Assembly: GCA_028023455.1 (NCBI GenBank) | Contig: JAQFVV010013307.1 | Coordinates: forward strand, 34,349 to 98,348 | DNA length: 64,000 nucleotides | Reading direction: 5' to 3' | Source of the DNA: Epiperipatus broadwayi | Lineage: Eukaryota; Onychophora; Udeonychophora; Euonychophora; Peripatidae | Shown: one piece after another, positions 35,396-46,668 of the stretch | Layout of the letters: the number at the start of each line of letters is the position of its first letter | Position numbering within the stretch: the stretch's first letter is position 1 | Program-made: the position numbers and the translations under genes | Notes under the pieces: generated by a model | The model's database searches: none | What the model saw: only the letters and a program-made list of their open reading frames with translations | What the model was told of the DNA's origin: nothing

Positions 35396-36557
35396 GATAG
35401 AGCTATAGAAACTAGGTCTAAAGACTGACTCTCAAGCGCTTATGCAAAACGCTTATATCAGTTTGAAGCCGAATTTTTAGACCGTAGTCTTCAAACTCAG
35501 CCTAGCAAACTAGATATCTATATGGTCTGATCTCAGTTCAGTTTCACCACATATCAAGTCTCTGCAATATATATCATTGCAAGAAAACTTTAAAGGTACA
35601 TTTATAAAAAATAAAAACAAGTTAGTCACATAACCTGCTATCACTTGTTATTTATGATTATCATAAATAACAAGTGATAGCAGGTTACGTGACTAACTTG
35701 TTTTTATTTTTTATAAATGTACCTTTAAAGTTTTCTTGCAATGATATATATTGCAGAGACTTTGACTATGTGGTGAAACTGAACTGAGATCAGACCCATA
35801 TAGATATCTAGTTTGCTAGGCTGAGTTTGAAGACTTTACCGGTCTGAAAAATTCACGCTTGCAAACTGATATAAACGTTTTGCATAAACGCTTGAGAGTC
35901 AGTCTTTAGACCTAGTTTCTATAGCTCTATCCTTCCTTGTTTCGGTGGTTTTGGTAAAGACACCATCTATTGATCATAAATAACAAGTGATAGCAGGTTA
36001 CGTGACTAACTTGTTTTTATTTTTCATAAATGTACCTTTAAAGTTTTCTTGCAATGATATATATTGCAGAGACTTTGACTATGTGGTGAAACTGAACTGA
36101 GATCAGACCCATATAGATATCTAGCTTGCTAGGCTGAGTTTGAAGACTTTACCGGTCTGAAAAATTCACGCTTGCAAACTGATATAAATGTTTTGCATAA
36201 ACGCTTGAGAGTCAGTCTTTAGACCTAGTTTTTATAGCTCTATCCTTCCTTGTTTCGGTGGTTTTGGTAAAGACGCCATCTATTGATCATAAATAACAAG
36301 TGATAGCAGGTTACGTGACTAACTTGCTTTTATTTTTCATAAATGTACTTTTAAAGTTTTCTTGCAATGATATATATTGCAGAGACTTTGACTATGTGGT
36401 GAAACTGAACTGAGATCAGACCCATATAGATATCTAGTTTGCTAGGCTGAGTTTGAAGACTTTACCGGTCTGAAAAATTCACGCTTGCAAACTGATATAA
36501 ACGTTTTGCATAAACGCTTGAGAGTCAGTCTTTAGACCTAGTTTCTATAGCTCTATC

Positions 36558-36604
36558 CTTCCACTGACGAAAGCAAACCAGCTTGAAATCAGCTGATCTG
36601 GAGG
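36558..36604 (+). ncRNA. Intact hammerhead ribozyme, array B
   Basis: Stem I is CTTCCA/TGGAGG, extended past an internal loop by GCTC/GAGC. CTGACGA lies at 36564-36570, stem II is AAGC-AAACCA-GCTT (four Watson-Crick pairs), GAAA is at 36585-36588, stem III is TCAGCTGA, and the AUC site cleaves after 36598. Confidence 0.9.
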
Positions 36605-36815
36605 TGAGCAAAATGAAAGAGGTAGTTAATTCTGACTCCTTTTGCGTTTATGTAAAAATATTTTACACTTGTTTTGGTGGTTTTGGTAAAGACGCCATCT
36701 ATTGATCATATATATATATATATAACTAGATGGAGCTTTACCAATATCTCCGTGCAAGCTTTGTTTACATAAACACTGAGAGAGACAGAATTTAATATCT
36801 CTTTCGTTGTCTCCA

Positions 36816-36862
36816 CCTTCAGATCAGCTGATTTCAAACTAATTGGCTATCATCAATGAAGG
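36816..36862 (-). ncRNA. Hammerhead with C3 changed, array C
   Basis: Stem I CCTTCA/TGAAGG, GAAA and AUC are intact. The box is TTGATGA, and stem II is weakened (AGC/GTT). Confidence 0.75.
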
Positions 36863-37231
36863 ATAGGGACTAGAAACTAGATCTAAAGACTGACTCTAAG
36901 CTCAGCATTTATGAAACATGTTTCTATCAGCGTACAAGCATAAATTTTTCAGATATGTAAATATCTTCAAATCCAGTTAACAAACTAGACAGCTACATGG
37001 GTCTGAAATCAGTTCAGTTTCACCACATAGTAAAAGCCTCTGCAGTATATATCATTGCAAAAACCTTTAAAGGTTCATTTATGATAAACAAAACAAGTCA
37101 TAAATTTTGTAAACTTGCTTATAGCTTGCATTCAATGATCACTAGATGGATCTTTACCAATATCTCCATACAAACTTTGTTTACATAAACACTGAGAGAG
37201 ACAGAATTCAATATCTCTTTCATTGTCTCCT

Positions 37232-37278
37232 CCTTCAGATCATCTGATTTCAAGCTAATTGGCTATCATCAGGGAAGG
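37232..37278 (-). ncRNA. Hammerhead, array C antisense copy 2
   Basis: Canonical CTGATGA, stem II AGC/GCT, GAAA, stem III TC-AGAT-GA and an AUC site are present. The first stem I pair is mismatched (CCTTCC/TGAAGG). Confidence 0.78.
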
Positions 37279-37561
37279 GTAGTAATCATTAAATGCAAGC
37301 TATAAGCAAGTTTACAAAATTTATGACTTATTTGTTTATCATAAATGTACTTTTGAAGGTTTTTGCAATGATATATATTGCAGAGGCTTTTACTATGTGG
37401 TGAAACTGAACTGATTTCAGACCCATATAGCTGTCTAGTTTGTTTAACTGGATTTGAAGATATTTACGTATCTGAAAAATTCATGCTTGCAAGCTGATAA
37501 AAACATGTTTCATAAATGCTGAGTTTAGAGTCAGTGTTTAGATCTAGTTTCTAGTCTCTAC

Positions 37562-37608
37562 CCTTCACTGATGATAGCCAATTAGCTTGAAATCAGCTAA
37601 TCTGAAGG
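37562..37608 (+). ncRNA. Hammerhead ribozyme, array C sense copy
   Basis: Stem I is CCTTCA/TGAAGG (six Watson-Crick pairs), extended past a TAC/TG internal loop by GTCTC/GAGAC. CTGATGA lies at 37568-37574, stem II is AGC-CAATTA-GCT, GAAA is at 37589-37592, and the AUC site is at 37600-37602. Stem III has one mismatch. Confidence 0.83.
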
Positions 37609-37770
37609 TGGAGACATGGAAAGAGATATTGGATTCTGTCTCTCAGTGTTTATGTAAACAAAGCTTGTGATGTAATGTGATGTATTACAGAGATATTGGT
37701 AAAGCTCTATCTAGTGTTCATTAAATGCAAGTTATAAGCAAGTTTACGAAATTTATGACTTGTTTTGTTT

Positions 37771-37783
<13 letters not shown>

Positions 37784-37862
<79 letters not shown>
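37784..37862. repeat. Long TA microsatellite
   Basis: Nearly 80 bp of uninterrupted TA between array C and the next hammerhead-like fragment. A second TA/TCTA run occupies about 38023-38064. Confidence 0.97.
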
Positions 37863-37865
<3 letters not shown>

Positions 37866-38022
37866 AACATTACAAGCATAAAGCTAAACTAGTCAATAAA
37901 TAATAAAATTACCCCAAATCAAAATTCAATCAGACTAGCCAAGAAAAATAATTAAAACACAACCAAAAGTTTCGCTGCTACAAGCAGACTTCTCAAGTGT
38001 AAATAATTACAAAAAACTACAT
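37863..38022 (-). mobile_element. Small hammerhead-like fragment between TA tracts
   Basis: About 160 bp lie between two TA tracts. In minus orientation the motif TTGAGAAGTCTGC-TTGTA-GCAGCGAAAC resembles the core region found in Penelope-type pseudo-LTRs. The rest is AT-rich. Confidence 0.6.
37951..38008 (-). ncRNA. Degenerate hammerhead-like motif
   Basis: Stem II CTGC-TTGTA-GCAG and GAAA are present. ACAC pairs with GTGT after the putative GUU site, and beyond an internal loop AATTA pairs with TAATT. The catalytic box (TTGAGAA) departs from CTGANGA at two positions. Confidence 0.5.
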
Positions 38023-38071
38023 TATATATATATCTATATATATATAGATATATATATATATATATTGAAAC

Positions 38072-39825
38072 AGGTGGTATGTTATATATTTATTAAATCA
38101 CTCTTTAATAAAATAACATTATGAAATATAACTTGTAAAACTTTTATACAAAATATGATACAATTATAACTTATATATTTGATCTACACCAATGCAATTT
38201 AAATATTGTGCCACCATGGCTCCTTAGGCAGAGAAGAATAATGCTCAGGGGGTACCTGTGACCAAGCCAGAGCAATATATATAAAAATATATAACTGTGA
38301 CTATGTTTGAAGGACAAAGATCTCCTCGGCTACAGAATTCAACACCTATCATTCAAAGCACTTTTTTATTTCGGAGTTAACTCCAGGCATCAGTTAGCTA
38401 CAAGAACTAATGTGTTTTGAATGATGGCAAATTAATTCAGCTCTTAAGATATCCCAAATAGCTCAATTAAAAGGATAGTATAATATATTATTACTTTATT
38501 TAGTGGTAAAAGAATTGACCGACAAATATTATGTTTAAAGATAATTTATTTTAACTAAACACTTATTATTCTAATTTTAACTACTTTTATAAATTTTAAC
38601 TAACATAAACAATGGTATTTTTATATAATTATCATGCACACACTCTCAATTTATACACTAGAATACAATATAACACAAGCATTAAATAATACATGGCATT
38701 TAAAAACATGCACATCAATAGTTCATTATGCATGCTATAGAGTTCATTTATTAACTGACTCTGGAAGGCTTCAAGGTTAGCAATGGCTACATTATTATCA
38801 GACATGAAATAAGAAAAGTTATTCATTACCTACAACATTTGAACATTGAATTCTTTTGTTTGCTGCTTCACATGTAAATTTTTTCAACTGGTTGGATTTG
38901 AGGTTTTATGGAGGTTCCTTTGCTTACTATTTTGTGACAATATTCTTTAAAATAGTTAGATATCCCTGGCATATTTTCAAATTGTTAAGCAGGCATCACT
39001 TCATCTGGGCAAGTTGGCTGTTTCCATTGAATTCAGGCTAGAGCAAGGTCATATGATTCAAATGGTTGTTAGCACTACATTCTCCTGGTAAACAGTTTGC
39101 TTGACTGATTGACTGAACTGATTGAAGAACTGATTTAATCTGATTGTGATCTCAACTGATTGACTGATGAAAAAACTGGACTATTTATGTGATGACCTGT
39201 TCTCATTTTGTTAATTAGTTTTTATATCTGCCAGCTATATCTGTTGTTGGAATTCATCCATTGTTTTTGATTAAATTCTTTTGATAAGATTTTGATCCTG
39301 TTTTCAGTTGGTAGCCATTGCTAATTTGTTGTTTTGTGAATTAGTAGTCATTGAACATTCTGGTTTTTAATTTTTTAACTTTCTTATATCATTTTATCAA
39401 CATGCACACATTTTACTATTCCTTTATATTTACATTGCACTATTAACACGCATATATATTTACATTTCTTTAAATTCAGGAAAAGACTTTTTCTCTTTAA
39501 ATTAAATGAAAATAGATACACTTTTTTTATTTTATGTAAAAGATTTATATTTTTAAGTTTTTAGTTGTTTTACTTAAGTTATATTTTCTACTACCTTCCA
39601 ATTGATTAATTCTAACCTTTACTGATAATAACTCTTTAGATTTTTATAAATTTATTTATTGCAAATGAAATGTTTTTATTTGTTTATAATTCAATTATTT
39701 AGGGACAACTTATTGATTTTATTATTCATTATTAATATTAAACTTTCATGTTATTTATGAGAATTTTACTTTAATAATTTTTTAGACAAAAATTTTATGT
39801 GGAGCACTTTTTCATAAGTGGTACA
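38072..39825 (-). repeat. 3' LTR of the 38-44 kb element
   Basis: Paired with 42152-43955. The short minus-strand frame near 38.63-38.83 kb has a counterpart at the same place in the other LTR with a different length, so it is a by-product of the repeat. Confidence 0.75.
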
Positions 39826-40002
39826 TTAACCGTTCCCCCAACAAGACTAAAATGGGTCATTTTTGATCATTTCATCTTTGACAAATTCTTTTTTCAATCT
39901 GAACTATTTACATTAATTTTATTTTCCCTAAGTTTACTTTTTTTATTTAAAACTATACATGCTAAGGGCCATCTTCTTTGACTATACTTTTCTTTTCTCT
40001 AG

Positions 40003-40227
40003 GCTGACAACATTGCTTCCAATGATCCTGTACTGGATGATGACCATGAGGACATCACTATTTTTGTGATACAGGGATCCCAAATGAGGTGGATGCAGAG
40101 TTTGCTGGCTTATACTGCTTACACGTATGCCACAAAGCTTCATTTGCTGGTTTTTTTCTACTGGACTTTGGAAAAAAGGGTCACTGCAAATGGCCTCCAA
40201 TTAGACTTATGCTTTGGAACAACATAG
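40003..40227 (+). CDS. Possible captured exon, unknown product
   Basis: A strong acceptor-like TTTTCTTTTCTCTAG is followed by 74 open codons to a stop: ADNIASNDPVLDDDHEDITI, then FVIQGSQMRWMQSLLAYTAY, ending LEKRVTANGLQLDLCFGTT. Base composition is much more balanced than in the flanks. It lies inside the LTR element in the strand opposite to the coiled-coil frames, so it could be captured host sequence, part of another transposon, or an antisense accident. No family recognised, and there is no ATG at the start. Confidence 0.35.
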   Translation, partial: ADNIASNDPVLDDDHEDITIFVIQGSQMRWMQSLLAYTAYTYATKLHLLVFFYWTLEKRVTANGLQLDLCFGTT

Positions 40228-40991
40228 GAATGATATGACATATGGGGACTCTCCCCCAAAGAAGTGATTCACGGCTTACTCTGGTTGTTCTCAGTGTGCA
40301 TTTTTAAAGAGAATGGGGACTCTTCCATAAAAAGTAGTCCCTGACAGTCCATTATGGGTGCTAATTTTATCCAGCCAACAGCTTTAACTTTTCCTAAAAC
40401 TTATTTCTATGCTTGCTACCATCTTTTCAATTAATTTCAATCTCGTATATACTCCTAACTTAGACTTAGATTTACATTTCATTTATATTATTTATTAATC
40501 TCACAATATTATTTTTTAAACCATTATAAACATTATTTTAACATTTTTTAACTTTCTTTTATTAACCTCCGTGTATCCAGAAAAAACTATTTTATTTTAT
40601 TACACCACTTTATTTATCATTTTTCTACAGATATTTTATTTATTTATTTAACTTGATTTTATTATACATGTTTCCTTTATTTTATTCATTTATTTAATCC
40701 TACCAACATTATTTTAAATCATTAGTTTGATCCATTTATTTACTAACACTTTTCTTTATTAATATGTGCATGACAGAAAAATCTTTTATCCAGTGAAGCC
40801 TCTGTTATTATTATTTACAAAAACAACTCGTCATTTCCTTCCCTTTTTTTTACTTTATTTATTATTTTAGTTTTAAAAAGAGAAATTTTATTAGGGTTTA
40901 TCACCTATGTCAAAAGTTTTTTTTCCATTAAATTCATTATCCATTTCCAGTCCTTTGTTTCTTTTCATTATTTTAACATTTCATCCATTAA

Positions 40992-41270
40992 CTAACTCCT
41001 AAACTTTGTCAGGTGGTTCTTTCTTTTTTCTACTAACTCTATAATATAAATTAACTTTCCCCATTCTTCTATCCCTCTCTTATACTTTGTTGCCTTATCT
41101 CTTTCCTGTTCCATTCTATTTTTAACTTTGTAAATCAGAAAACTGTTATACTTATCAAAACTCCATAGTTCTTCAAACTGACCTACTTTATCTTTAATAA
41201 TATCAATGACAGTGACTGAAAAAATTTCATTTACTATAGTCTTTTTGAATAAGACTGCCCTATAAATCAC
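40992..41270 (-). pseudogene. Gag-like helical ORF of the 38-44 kb element
   Basis: A 92-codon frame rich in charged residues (FEELWSFDKYNSFLIYKVKN then RMEQERDKATKYKRGIEEWG). It follows the coiled-coil frame on the same strand. There is no motif I can assign; the position suits gag. Confidence 0.4.
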
Positions 41271-41372
41271 TTCTGTTTCAACCTTAAAATCATATACCTT
41301 TCTCTTTCTCTTAACTCTTTTCTTTGTTTTGAGTCTATGCTTAAAACGAACATTTATTTAACCTTTTCATTT

Positions 41373-41800
41373 TTAGTTTTTTTGCAAAAACTCTTTTACG
41401 TTTTCTTCTATCTTTATTACTTTCAATTCCAAATTGCTATACATAATGCTATCTTGTTCTACTATCTCTTGATTTACCTTTTCTAATTCATCCTTCCTTT
41501 CACTTACATGTCTTACTACCTCAACTTCCTTATCAACTTCCTGACTTTCATTAACAGAGTCTACGTCTATGATTTCTTGGTTTTCCTCTACCTTTTCTGT
41601 TATCTCATGTGTCATTTCTCTTATTTCTCTAATCATTTCTACTTTGAACTCTTACTGACTTTTCTTGAATTCCTGACACATTTCTGCTTTGAACTCTCAC
41701 ATTTTTTTCACCATACTTACCATCATTTTCATCAACATCTGTATCTCAGATATCTCTTCTCTCTTTTTCTCTATAATTTGGGATTTTTAAAAAATATTGG
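41373..41800 (-). pseudogene. Coiled-coil gag leader of the 38-44 kb element
   Basis: Residues REIREMTHEITEKVEENQEI and VEVVRHVSERKDELEKVNQE show heptad spacing. Upstream, the interrupted frame holds a short peptide repeat (VRVQSRN, twice). It has the same type of leader as the other gypsy elements here. Confidence 0.55.
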
Positions 41801-42151
41801 GCTTTCCTCCAGCTCCATTTTTGAAACAAAATTTCTATTTCACTAAATTTAAATATGAACTGTTTATTTATTTTGTTAAATAAAACATATGACCAACTCC
41901 ACCCCTTGTCCCTTTTCTCTACCCATTCCTAATGCCTTAACTCTGCCCCAAATATCTAACCATCTTTACTTTCTCTCTTTTCATTTAAAGAAAAAAAATA
42001 GTTTTGGTCAATTATTTATTTAAACTATACCACTTTAAGATACAATTACGCAATTTAGTGTTTCTTTAAATTTTTATTTCCAAACAAAAAAAATATTTAG
42101 TTATCTGTCATTTATAATGGTTCTGCCCTATGTTGAGTAAATCCAATTAAT

Positions 42152-43955
42152 CAGGTGGTGTGTTTTATATTTATTAGATCACTAGTGTGAGTAAATAAAA
42201 TCTATTTATGCTTTTGATTCTTTAATAAAATAATATTATGAAATATAACTTGTAAAACTTTTATACAAAATATGATATAATTATAACTTATATATTTGAT
42301 CTACACCAATGCAATTTAAATATTGCACCACTATGGCCCCTTAGGTAGAGAAGAATAATGCCCAGGCGGCACCTGTGACCAAGCCAAAACTAAATATGAA
42401 AATATATAACTGTGACCACATTTGAAGAACACAGATCTCCTCGGCTGCAGAATTCAACACCTATCATTCAAAGCACTTTTTGTTTTGGAGTTAACTCCAG
42501 GAACCAGTTAGCTATAAGAACTAACATGTTTTGAATGATGGCAAACTAATTCAGTGCCTAAGATATTCCAACTAGCTCAATCAAAAGGATAGTATAATAT
42601 AGTCTTACTTTATTTAGTGGTAAAAAAAATTGACCGACAAATATTACATTTAAAGATAATTTATTTTAACTAAACACTTATTATTCTAATTATAACTACT
42701 TTTATAAATCTTAACTAACATAAAAAATGGTATTTTTATATAATGATCACACATGTACTCTGAATTCATACACTAGAATACAATATAACCCAAGCATTAA
42801 ATAATATATGGAATTTAAAAATACACACATCAATAGTTCTTTATGCAAGCTATAGAGTTCATTTATTAACTGACTCTGGGAGGCTTCAAGGTTATCAATG
42901 GCTACATTATTATCAGACATGAAATATAAGTTATTCATTACCTATAGGATTTGAATGTTGAATTCTTCTGTTTGCTGCTTCACATGTAAATTTTTTCAAC
43001 CAGTTGGATTTGAGGTTTTGTAGAGGTTCCTTTGCTTACTACTTCATGGCACTATTCTTTAAGATAGTTATATATCCCTGGAGCTTTTTCAAGTTGTTAG
43101 GCAGGCATTACTTTATCCAGGCATGTTGGTTAATTCCATCAGACTCAAGCTGGAGCAAGGTAATATAAGTCCAATGGTTGTTAGCACTACATTGTCCTGA
43201 TAAACACTGATTGCTTGACTGATTGACTGAACTGATTGAAGAATTTATTTAATCTGATTGTGATCGCAAATAATAGATTGAACTCAACTGATTAACCGAT
43301 GGAAAAACCAGACTATTTATGTGATGACCTGTTGTCACTTTGTTAATTAGTTTTTATATCTGCCAGCTATATCCTGTTGTTGGAATTCATCTGCTGTTTT
43401 TGATTACATTATTTTGATAAGATTTTGATCCTGTTTTCAGTTGGTAGCCATTGATAATTTGTTGTTTTGTGGATTAGTAGTCATTGCACATTCTGGTTTT
43501 TAATTTTTTAACTTTCTTATATCCTTTTATCAACACACACACATTTTACTATTTCTTTATATTTACATCTCGCTATTAACACACATATATATTTACATTT
43601 CTTTAAATTATGGAGAAAGACCTTTTTTTTCCTTTAAATTAAATGAAAAGAGATACTTTTTTTATTTTATGTAAAAGATTTATATTTTTAAGCTTTTAGT
43701 TTTTGTTTTAAGTTATATTTTCTGCTCTCTTCCAATTAATTAATTGTAACCTTTACTGATAATAACTCTTTAGATTTTTATAAATTTATTTCAAATGAAA
43801 TGTTTTTCTTTGTTTATAATTAAATTATTTACAGACAACTTATTGATTTGATTATTCATTATTAATTTTAAACTTTCGCGTTATTTATGAGAATTTTACT
43901 TTAATAATTTTTTAGACAAAAATTTCATGTGGAGCACTTGTTCATAAGCAGTACA
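42152..43955 (-). repeat. 5' LTR of the 38-44 kb element
   Basis: Paired with 38072-39825. Relative to that copy it has a short insertion after its left end and scattered substitutions, so the element is not recent. Confidence 0.75.
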
Positions 43956-45179
43956 ATATATTGTAATGTTTCCTCACTTTGGTTTATTTATATTTTGGAG
44001 GGAGCATATAATACATATTAAGGTTTTACTACTTATTAAAGCAAATCCTCTTATGATTTAAAACTTTAGTTTATTCAGATTTGAAATCTGAGAAAAAGAA
44101 ATTATGTGATAGTTTTTTGGTTGATACATATGTATAATTCTTGGTTGCTTTTCAGAAAGATTTTGCCAGAATTGATTATAAGTAGCATATATATTATAAC
44201 GGAATGGCAATTAATCATCCCAGTTAATGCGTTAAACATAACAGAACAGATATATTTGATACTTGGAAATCATTAACTTAATGCTTCACAGTTAGGTTCA
44301 CCAAATATTACAGAATGGATTATATTTAAAGTCTAAGTTGGTCTTGTTAAATATAATGACATGATTAAATTCCCTAGAAAGAGGATATGCATTTCACTAC
44401 AATCGGACTTTGGGTCTTCAGGTAGAATGCTAGAAATGAATCGATGAAATACTAAATCCATGATAATATCTATCTTTATTATGCTAGCTTGATAATTTTT
44501 AAATAAGTTTTAATATAATTTAGACTAGTTCATCCATCTTTCATCCCTCTTTCAATCACCATTATGTCACGATATTCAAAATCATGGAGAATTTGCAATT
44601 AGCTCTTTTCAGGGATAATTTCAAAACAAGTTATTATTTAATATGCCTTTATATAAGCATTAACTAATAATTAATATTCATATGATATTTATAATACTAC
44701 CATATATATAATATAATTCAATAATGATTAGACAAAGAGATCCAGTTAATAACTCAATATTTAATAAACAATAAAAAAATATAATGTAAAAGATAAATAA
44801 AATATTAATAAATAAATAAGAATGAATTCTACCATAATAAAATATTAATAAATAATATTCCTATTTAATATGCTATGATAAAATTCTGTGTTATGATAAA
44901 CTATAATTAAAGAATATAATTTAAATTAACAGATATATAAAACAATATCTAAATTCAAAAATTAATAACTTATATAACTTATCAACCTATTTACAGTTAT
45001 TATATATGTTTCTCAATTGTTAATATATAAGTAATATTTACAATTGTATAACTTATATATATATATATAAAATTAAGAGTGTGCTAATAACTCTAAACAA
45101 GCTTTTTTTTTTTTTTATTTATGATAAATGCTACTACAAGAGAAGGCATTCAAATCATTTTTATCTTGGATTGTCCCCA

Positions 45180-45220
45180 TCCCCAGACCGGTTTCGACCT
45201 ATGGGTCTCTTCAGTGAGGA
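45180..45220 (-). ncRNA. Hammerhead ribozyme, array D antisense copy
   Basis: Same sequence and fold as the sense copy at 45784-45824, read on the minus strand; core CTGAAGA at 45214-45208. Confidence 0.88.
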
Positions 45221-45783
45221 GTTGGGACATTAGATCTAAAAAACCAACTCAAGCAAAGCATTTATCTAAAAGATAATTGTTAGAAGAAGATCTGAAACTT
45301 TTAGACATCTACATGTCTTTAAAGTCAGCTCTCCAACTGAAAAATCATATGGCCTGAACTTAATTCAGATACTCCATATATTAGTAGGCTAAGCTCTTTA
45401 ATTTAGCTAAAGCCACAACAGCAAAATAAAAATAGTAATAATAACAAGTCAGATGTCACATGACTTATATATAGCTTGCACTTACAAATATGTAAAATTA
45501 AGAGTGTGCTAATAACTCTAAACAAGCTTTTTTTTTTTTATTTATGACATCTGACTTGTTATTATTACTATTTTTATTTTGCTGTTGTGGCTTTAGCTAA
45601 ATTAAAGAGCTTAGCCTACTAATATATGGAGTATCTGAATTAAGTTCAGGCCCATATGATTTTTCAGTTGGAGAGCTGAATTTAAAGACATGTAGATGTC
45701 TAAAAGTTTCAGATCTTCTTCTAACAATTATCTTTTAGATAAATGCTTTGCTTGAGTTGGTTTTTTAGATCTAATGTCCCAAC

Positions 45784-45824
45784 TCCTCACTGAAGAGACC
45801 CATAGGTCGAAACCGGTCTGGGGA
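45784..45824 (+). ncRNA. Hammerhead ribozyme, array D sense copy 1
   Basis: Stem I TCCTCA/TGGGGA is extended past an internal loop by TCCC/GGGA. CTGAAGA lies at 45790-45796. Stem II GACC-CATA-GGTC is perfect. GAAA is at 45809-45812 and the GUC site cleaves after 45818. Stem III is just CCGG, palindromic and too short to fold alone except as one or two pairs, so dimeric cleavage is likely. Confidence 0.9.
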
Positions 45825-46207
45825 TGGGGACAATCCAAGATAAAAATGATTTGAATGCCTTCTCTTGTAGTAGCATTTATCATAAATAAAAAAAAAAAAG
45901 CTTGTTTAGAGTTATTAGCACACTCTTAATTTTACATATTTGTAAGTGCAAGCTATATATAAGTCATGTGACATCTGACTTGTTATTATTACTATTTTTA
46001 TTTTGCTGTTGTGGCTTTAGCTAAATTAAAGAGCTTAGCCTACTAATATATGGAGTATCTGAATTAAGTTCAGGCCCATATGATTTTTCAGTTGGAGAGC
46101 TGACTTTAAAGACATGTAGATGTCTAAAAGTTTCAGATCTTCTTCTAACAATTATCTTTTAGATAAATGCTTTGCTTGAGTTGGTTTTTTAGATCTAATG
46201 TCCCAAC

Positions 46208-46248
46208 TCCTCACTGAAGAGACCCATAGGTCGAAACCGGTCTGGGGA
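46208..46248 (+). ncRNA. Hammerhead ribozyme, array D sense copy 2
   Basis: Identical to the 45784 copy; core starts at 46214. Confidence 0.9.
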
Positions 46249-46627
46249 TGGGGACAATCCAAGATAAAAATGATTTGAATGCCTTCTCTTGTAGTAGCAT
46301 TTATCATAAATAAAAAAAAGCTTGTTTAGAGTTATTAGCACACTCTTAATTTTACATATTTGTAAGTGCAAGCTATATATAAGTCATGTGACATCTGACT
46401 TGTTATTATTACTATTTTTATTTTGCTGTTGTGGCTTTAGCTAAATTAAAGAGCTTAGCCTACTAATATATGGAGTATCTGAATTAAGTTCAGGCCCATA
46501 TGATTTTTCAGTTGGAGAGCTGACTTTAAAGACATGTAGATGTCTAAAAGTTTCAGATCTTCTTCTAACAATTATCTTTTAGATAAATGCTTTGCTTGAG
46601 TTGGTTTTTTAGATCTAATGTCCCAAC

Positions 46628-46668
46628 TCCTCACTGAAGAGACCCATAGGTCGAAACCGGTCTGGGGA
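46628..46668 (+). ncRNA. Hammerhead ribozyme, array D sense copy 3
   Basis: Identical to the 45784 copy; core starts at 46634. Confidence 0.9.

Larger units (their letters stand above)
34467..36708. mobile_element. Inverted tandem array B of hammerhead units
   Basis: The left arm (34467 to about 35657) holds antisense units starting at 34468, 34781, 35198 and 35604, with spacings 313, 417 and 406 bp. The turnaround at about 35658 is almost spacer-free (TTATTTATGA-TTA-TCATAAATAA). The right arm holds sense units with spacings of about 310 bp and then a full-length unit. The 310-bp units lack about 104 bp that contain the ribozyme. Ends lie at TA microsatellites (TTTTTCAT|ATATAT on the left in sense reading; GATCATA|TATATA on the right). 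It is about 15-20% diverged from array A. Confidence 0.88.
36724..37770. mobile_element. Inverted tandem array C of hammerhead units
   Basis: Two antisense units (from 36724 and about 37142) turn into sense sequence at about 37282, followed by a sense unit of about 490 bp in which TGTGATGTA has been duplicated locally. The left end is joined to the TA tract that also ends array B. The right end, GTTTATCATA|TATATA, opens into the long TA tract. Conserved boxes match arrays A and B. Confidence 0.87.
38072..43955 (-). mobile_element. Non-autonomous LTR element with ~1.75-kb LTRs
   Basis: Two direct repeats (38072-39825 and 42152-43955) share about 90% identity over their whole length and bracket 2.3 kb. 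Read on the minus strand, the LTRs start TGTAC and the internal frames are coiled coil, so the element runs right to left. A purine-rich TTGGGGGAACGG lies just before the 3' LTR, in the polypurine-tract position. No RT, protease or integrase domain is visible. A clear target-site duplication was not found. Confidence 0.7.

Noticed and set aside
38632-38826. Conserved small ORF pair (with 42747-42938)
   Set aside because: The two frames are similar only because both lie in the paired LTRs, and both are short and AT-driven.
39150-39175. Hammerhead core CTGATGAAAAAACTGG in the LTR
   Set aside because: No GAAA box or closing stem follows, and the paired LTR has a different sequence at this point.
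41508-41846. 112-codon plus-strand frame rich in Phe, Leu and Tyr
   Set aside because: It is antisense to the coiled-coil frame; antisense of Lys/Glu codons gives Phe/Leu, so it looks like a membrane protein only by complement.
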